Below are positions 59,016-64,000 of a stretch of 64,000 bases of DNA, in pieces. The notes beneath the pieces are model-generated. The model was not told the origin of the DNA, searched no databases, and saw only the letters and a list, made by a program, of their open reading frames with translations. This DNA comes from Syncephalis plumigaleata (lineage: Eukaryota; Zoopagomycota; Zoopagomycetes; Zoopagales; Piptocephalidaceae): NCBI GenBank assembly GCA_025201365.1, contig JAIXMF010000012.1, positions 434,001 through 498,000 on the forward strand. Reading direction: 5' to 3'. Position numbers and translations under genes: made by a program. Numbering within the stretch: position 1 is the first letter of the stretch; each line of letters begins with the position of its first letter.

Positions 59016-59732
59016 TATAGCTAGTATAGCAGTATAGAAAGAAGGGAAGAAGAGAAGAAGAAGGAAGAAGGAAGAGAAAGAAGGAAAGAAGTGTCAACTA
59101 TAAAATAAAAGAGTTGACAGATAAAATAAAACTCATCTCAATAGCCATTCGTAAATGACACGGTAACGTAACCGTATTACTGATATAAATGTATATTCTC
59201 ACATACCACGTTAAGTTACGCAATGATGTAAACGACCATGCTGTGCACATCTTGAAATAAGCCAGTGTAGCACGTGAGGCTTACCGGAAAATCAAATAGC
59301 AATCTACCACCCTGTCTTGATTAGGCAACAACGATGGATTAAAATAGAAAGGACATAATCGTTACAACTCCGTCATTTGTAATTGGATGTTGAAAAACAT
59401 GGAAACAATTTATTTTGGATGAACAATGATGATGATGATGATGATGATGATATGAGGATTCAAAACTATAAGCATAAAAATAACTCGAACACAAACCGAT
59501 AAGCAACTGATTGGATGATATTCATCATTGCTAGAGAGATGATAATTGTACTGAACAACACCAACAATGAAGAAAACAGTCATAAAAAGCTGTATAGTAG
59601 AATAATAATAATAATAATAAAGTAGTAGTAGTAGTAGTAGTAGCAAGTAAGCAATGTATTTAGAAACACATATACACACTCACTCACGTACGTGTACATC
59701 TATCCTTGTATACAGCCAACCAGCCAGCTTTC
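59016..59732. other. Spacer with purine-rich tract
   Basis: 717 bases between minus-strand genes. A GAAG/AGAAGG purine tract lies at about 59038-59095 just upstream of the deacetylase start, and (GAT)n, (AAT)n and (AGT)n runs lie at about 59427-59450, 59600-59620 and 59622-59642. No gene recognised. Confidence 0.5.
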
Positions 59733-62700
59733 TTAGACACAGGTAAGGGTTACCTTGCCCTTACATTGTTTGAACGCAGCAGCCACTGCCTTATCATCCG
59801 TCAAAGGAATGGTACTGCCATCAGGACAGCGGAAGACTAGCGTACGACCGGCCAACACCTCAGCAGGTAATTGCTCACGTAAAAGCGATTGGAATACGGC
59901 ACTCTTTAACGTGTCGTAGTTGGCGTTCTTTTTCACGCGGAATCGTACGGCCTGTGTGTTCTCATCTTCATTCATAGTAGAGGCATCAGGCGTGTTCGTA
60001 CCACTGTCACTTGTATTCTTTGCACCATTACTACCAGTAGTAGTAGTAGTAGTAGTATGCTTAGCAGGAATGGTGGTAAAGGCAGCAGCAGCAGTGGCGG
60101 CAGCAACTAATCGTTTACGACGATGTGCCTCAAAACCACTGGTGGGCACCTTTAAACCGTCGTTGTTGCTGTTATTCGACGACTCGTCATTACCGTCATC
60201 GTCATTGTCGCTACCGTTGAACGATAGTCCCACCGCGTTAGGTGTAGTCTTTGAAGCGGACATTGGCTGATGACGAAGACGTGCTGATGATTTCTGCGGA
60301 TGTGGCACCTTTGGTTTGGCATTGGCTTTCTTACTCTTGGTAACAAGTTGAAGTGGTGCTGGCTTCTTCAATTTCATCTTCTTAGTAGTGTCCATGGCTA
60401 TCTTGGTCGTCGTCTTAACTTCATGCGCTTGATTAGTGTCCACACTGGGTGGCTTGTCATCTAGCGATTCTGTCGTATTGCCAGGATTAGCATCAATTAA
60501 TGTTTCATTACTATGAATGGTCTCGAGCTTAGTGGCAAGAAGAGAGGGACGACGTCCTTGCTGAGGCTGAACACCACAACCACCGCCATTCTCCATCAAG
60601 GTGGATGGCTTGGGTTTAGGCTTGGAAATGTAATGGGACTTTAGCACACGGGACTCCTCCACCTGTTCCATGGACGACTGACGCCAACGAGCCTGCTTAG
60701 GCGGTAATCCCACGATGGGCACTGAACGGGACTTGCGATGTTCGCGTGGTCGACTATACGCGATCTCACATCGTAGTCGTAGCTCGCCGTTGCACTCGTC
60801 GATTTCCTTCGAAAGTGTACGATCACCTAGAATCCGCTTGGAGCGTGTGCCGTCCGCAGGTGCCGTCCATATCATGATACGTGTGTCGCTGGCATCTTTC
60901 TCGATGTAGTCGCGCTTGCGCAGTTCAAATTCAATCACATCGTGCAATGTACAATAGTCGATATCGTAGGGTACAAATAGATTCAACGGTTTCTTGTATC
61001 GCCATTGCACCACCGATATCTTGAGGGGTACGTCCTCTTCAATACTGGTGACGGTGGATTCCCTCGACTCGGCCGTCTCCAATGGAACTGCTACCGCTGT
61101 CAATGGCGTCAACATCTCCTCAATGGTCATACCGGGATCGCGACTTTTCAACGGACCATACAGATCGAGAAGGTCCGAGAATCCGGATACTCGTTTGCCA
61201 TCACTACCGAGCTCGGAAAAGGCGAGTAGCGAGTCGCAGTCGATGGTATCAACGAGTGTCGTGTCTAATGATAAATTATTTGCACTAGCTGATAAATGAT
61301 CAATGGACGCAGTGGCAGCTGCTTCGTTAAGTGCACTCGACGATGCATTAAGCACTTTTAACGCTGGCATAGCTGGAGTGTGCGATCATTCGTTTTCACA
61401 GTGAGGTTAGGCTGACTCTTGGCCGCTTGTTTCAATCCGCCCAGCGGATGAGCAATACTGCCATTATTAGTGTTGCCTGTGTTGCCTGTGTTGCTTTGTT
61501 GCTGCTGCTATTGCTATCAATCGTTGACTGACTACCATTTGTGCTGTAGCTGGTTTGACTCTGTGCTGATCGACCACTATCCGATGAATCTTTTCGAGTA
61601 CTATTGCTACCATTGCTGCTAGTGCCATCTTGATTTCCATGAGTATTCAACTCATGTTCAGTGGGTATGCAACCGGTATATGAGTAATCGCTAACTAGAG
61701 CTGCTGCATCGAATACTTCCTCCTCCGTAACACCGGCTACCTTGACAAAGTCATCAGTAGTGTCGATAGGCCATGATATGTCCTCCTTTGAGTTATCATA
61801 GATGGCGTCAGCGTTAAAGCTATCAGATGGCCGACTACGATGAAGTGCTCGTGCCAATCGACCGCTAATAACATTGAGCGAATTCGACTTTGCATGTCCA
61901 GGCACTGTTGATGATGTGCCTGCCGATTCGTCACGCATAGTAGTTGCGGCGGACATGGTCGTAGGTGTAGTGGTGATCGTACTAGTGGTGATCGTACCGG
62001 TGGTTACTGCCGATGATTCCACCAGTTGTGGCAGACCAATCTTACTCGCTTGGAAGTGTCGTCTTGATCTACTTGTAACACCATTACTTGCATTCAATAC
62101 TGAGTCACGATGTTTGCGCGGGCGTAGGAACATACTAGCTCGTTGCATCCACGGCACCGGCTCCTCGGTCATGGAACGAGATCGACGATGTGACTTTAAA
62201 CTTGGATGGTTGACACTGCGCGGCGCGTTGATCCATTGCTCGCCCACGGCATTGGTGAATGCCACGCAGTTACCGCTTGCTTGCAAATCTGACGGCCAAA
62301 TACCAAAGAACTCCATCGAGGGACGAGCGTAGAGCACGCAACTGGGCAACTTCAATAGACCATTGACGAACCGGTTCAAATCACTTTGAATGGATGGCAA
62401 TGAGTAATTGTTGCCAGGCTCATTACAAATGGTATTATCGGCCAGATCGGATATAGTATGCAATAGTGTGGGATCATCACCGAAATAGGTGCATAATAAG
62501 CAGCCATACGAGCGGAAATCCATAAATCGACGACGAATCGTGTAGCCGCGCGGTGCACTCGTAGAAGCAGAGGTTGATGATGACTTGGCACTTGGTACAA
62601 TACTAAAGGTAAACCATACTCGTTCCAAGGATGGTACACCCGATCCATCGTCTAGCACTTCGTATTCACCTTCCTTTATAGTAGAAAATGGCCCATGATT

Positions 62701-62850
62701 TGAATTATCATGCGACGATGATGATGACGACGATAAAGAAGAAAAGGAAGTTTCTGATTCTGGTAAAGGTGGTTGCGGCTTATCATACGCTAATGCAGTG
62801 GTAGCCATGGTGTTACTCGCCATGACTACTGTCTTATCCAGAGAAGTCAT
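59733..62850 (-). CDS. PX-PB1 scaffold protein (Bem1/Scd2-like, without SH3)
   Basis: I read 62850-59733 as one intronless gene of about 1030 residues. The N-terminus is Ser-rich; a PX domain follows at about residues 60-185 (GYTIRRRFMDFRSYG ... DLNRFVNGLLKLPSCVL). A long disordered middle leads to a PB1-like region (KISVVQWRYKKPLNLFVPYD) and a C-terminal PB1 domain (VRFRVKKNANYDTLKSAVF ... GKVTLTCV). PX binds phosphoinositides and PB1 binds partners such as Cdc24; Bem1/Scd2 has this PX-PB1 end but starts with SH3 domains, absent here. Two one-base gaps (about 61495 in a TTT run and 61371-61395) separate two long frames; the intervening frame reads NGSIAHPLGGLKQAAKSQP. The ATG at 62850 is used because the codon before it is GTG. 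Confidence 0.72.
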
Positions 62851-64000
62851 CACTTAGGTATAGATGCAGTATAATGGATTATAATAGATAGCTATATGGT
62901 TATATCTGTTTGTTTGTGAGTGAGTGAGTGAGTGGATAGACTGCAGAATGAACGTCAATGCAATCTAAATGTCAATAGGGCAAGAGCCAGCTTGCCAAAC
63001 TAATAGTAATAGTAATAATAGTAATAATGTCGATATTACTTGTTAAGCTTAGAAAACAACAAGTAGTGTCCCGTTAATGGAAAGAAAACTAAATAATAAG
63101 CGGAGTAACTAAAAGAAGTTAGGTAAGAACGCGGAAGAAGCAAACAACGTGCTATTTGACTTGGCGAACTCAATGAATAAACTAGGAAAAAAAGGAATAC
63201 GATACTGCACAGCAGTCAAGAATACCGTAGAAGAAGAAAAAGAATCGGTAAGTTATGCAAAAAAAGACTAGAGAAGTGTATTCTCTCGACAATACTAGTA
63301 TCGATAGTGGTAGTAGGCGGTAATGGTGGTAGTAGTGGTAGTAGTAGGAATGGCAAGTGTAGGAGTAGTAGTAAATGTAATTCAAGAAATGCAATAAGGA
63401 ATTAAATTGGAAAAAGTACCAGGTGCACGTCCTTTTGTTAGTTAACGAGGCGTAATACCTTTATTAACCTTTTGCTACTCTTCGTAGGATTTCTCTTTTC
63501 CATTAAACTGGAAGTATCTCCGTACATTAACGGAGTAGGAGAGGGAGTGTTACAGTTACAAGCTGAACAACAACGGCAACAACAACAACACCACACACAC
63601 ACACATCGTTGAGAATGTGTTACAAAAGATATACAGAACGTGTGCGTGCGTGTGTGTGTGCGATGAACATGTAGAAACAGTGTATTAGAACGGGATCAAG
63701 ACAAACCGGACAGCAAGGAGGATTGACCACTATCCTCGTCCTTCTCCGTGCTCTTTCTTCTCCACCCTCGTAGGTATTGACGAAATAAAAGTAGTAGTAT
63801 TGTTTCACGATGTGTGGATCCATCCCACCCTCACCTCAACCCTCGCTACTCCGTATGGAATAGTGTGATTGTTTTCTATTCCGTTCTTGGTGATCAGGTA
63901 GTTAATACGCCGTAATGCCTGAAATGACGGCAAATCCTACCGGTTTAATGCCATCTATATCGACTAATTAGTAAATAGCTAGAAATGTATGTAGCGATAT
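62851..64000. other. Right-end region, nothing recognised
   Basis: 1.15 kb upstream of the PX-PB1 gene: promoter and leader, with GAGT repeats near 62918-62932, AGTA/GTAGT runs near 63300-63370 and CA/GT runs near 63595-63660. Short frames are low complexity. No gene or RNA was recognised. Confidence 0.4.

Overview
This window is nuclear DNA from an intron-rich, AT-rich eukaryote, most likely a fungus outside the Dikarya. Four observations point there. A gene at 26139-26790 resembles mL67/Mhr1, a mitochondrial ribosomal protein family I know only from fungi. There is a membrane-anchored chitin-deacetylase-type enzyme. A PX-PB1 polarity scaffold is present. Genes often lost in Dikarya are retained (ABCA transporter, DNMT2), as is a clear U12-type AT-AC intron. 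Lineage is inferred; no rRNA or barcode locus is present. Introns are mostly 45-90 nt, GT-AG, with a minority of GC-AG introns all starting GCAAGT. All exon models come from reading splice signals, closing reading phases, and comparing with family sequences I remember.

Layout. 1-9 kb: NatB catalytic subunit NAA20, a small Cys-rich secreted protein, an enoyl-CoA hydratase, a secreted pseudokinase, an F-box-like gene and proteasome chaperone PSMG2. 9-21 kb: proteasome alpha2 (PSMA2), a membrane-anchored USP30-like deubiquitinase, TRAPPC10 (24 exons) and a peroxisomal acyl-CoA oxidase with a PTS2. 21-31 kb: COA8, mitochondrial dicarboxylate carrier, a decayed second F-box copy, mL67/Mhr1 and RFC1. 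31-38.5 kb: ribosomal protein eS10, a two-bromodomain BET protein, an unrecognised gene and proteasome chaperone PSMG1. 38.6-44.15 kb: an apparently full-length LINE with two open ORFs. 44-64 kb: WDR4/Trm82, NSE2/MMS21, a half-size ABCA transporter, a secreted Ser-rich protein, DNMT2/TRDMT1, nicotinamide riboside kinase, a NodB-family deacetylase and the PX-PB1 scaffold.

The genes are mostly housekeeping and tightly packed, with several tail-to-tail pairs about 85-130 bp apart (PSMG2/PSMA2, TRAPPC10/ACOX, DNMT2/NMRK). The one functional theme is the 20S proteasome: both halves of the PAC1-PAC2 assembly chaperone and one alpha-ring subunit lie in the same 31 kb. I found no obviously novel multi-gene system. 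The strongest second-look items are the U12 intron, the 7-17 nt microexons, a COA8 segment where a possible 53-nt intron overlaps conserved coding sequence, a mosaic F-box gene pair, the LINE inserted in a short divergent promoter, and a run of one-base gaps (at least 12, seven in RFC1) that may be sequence errors or real decay.
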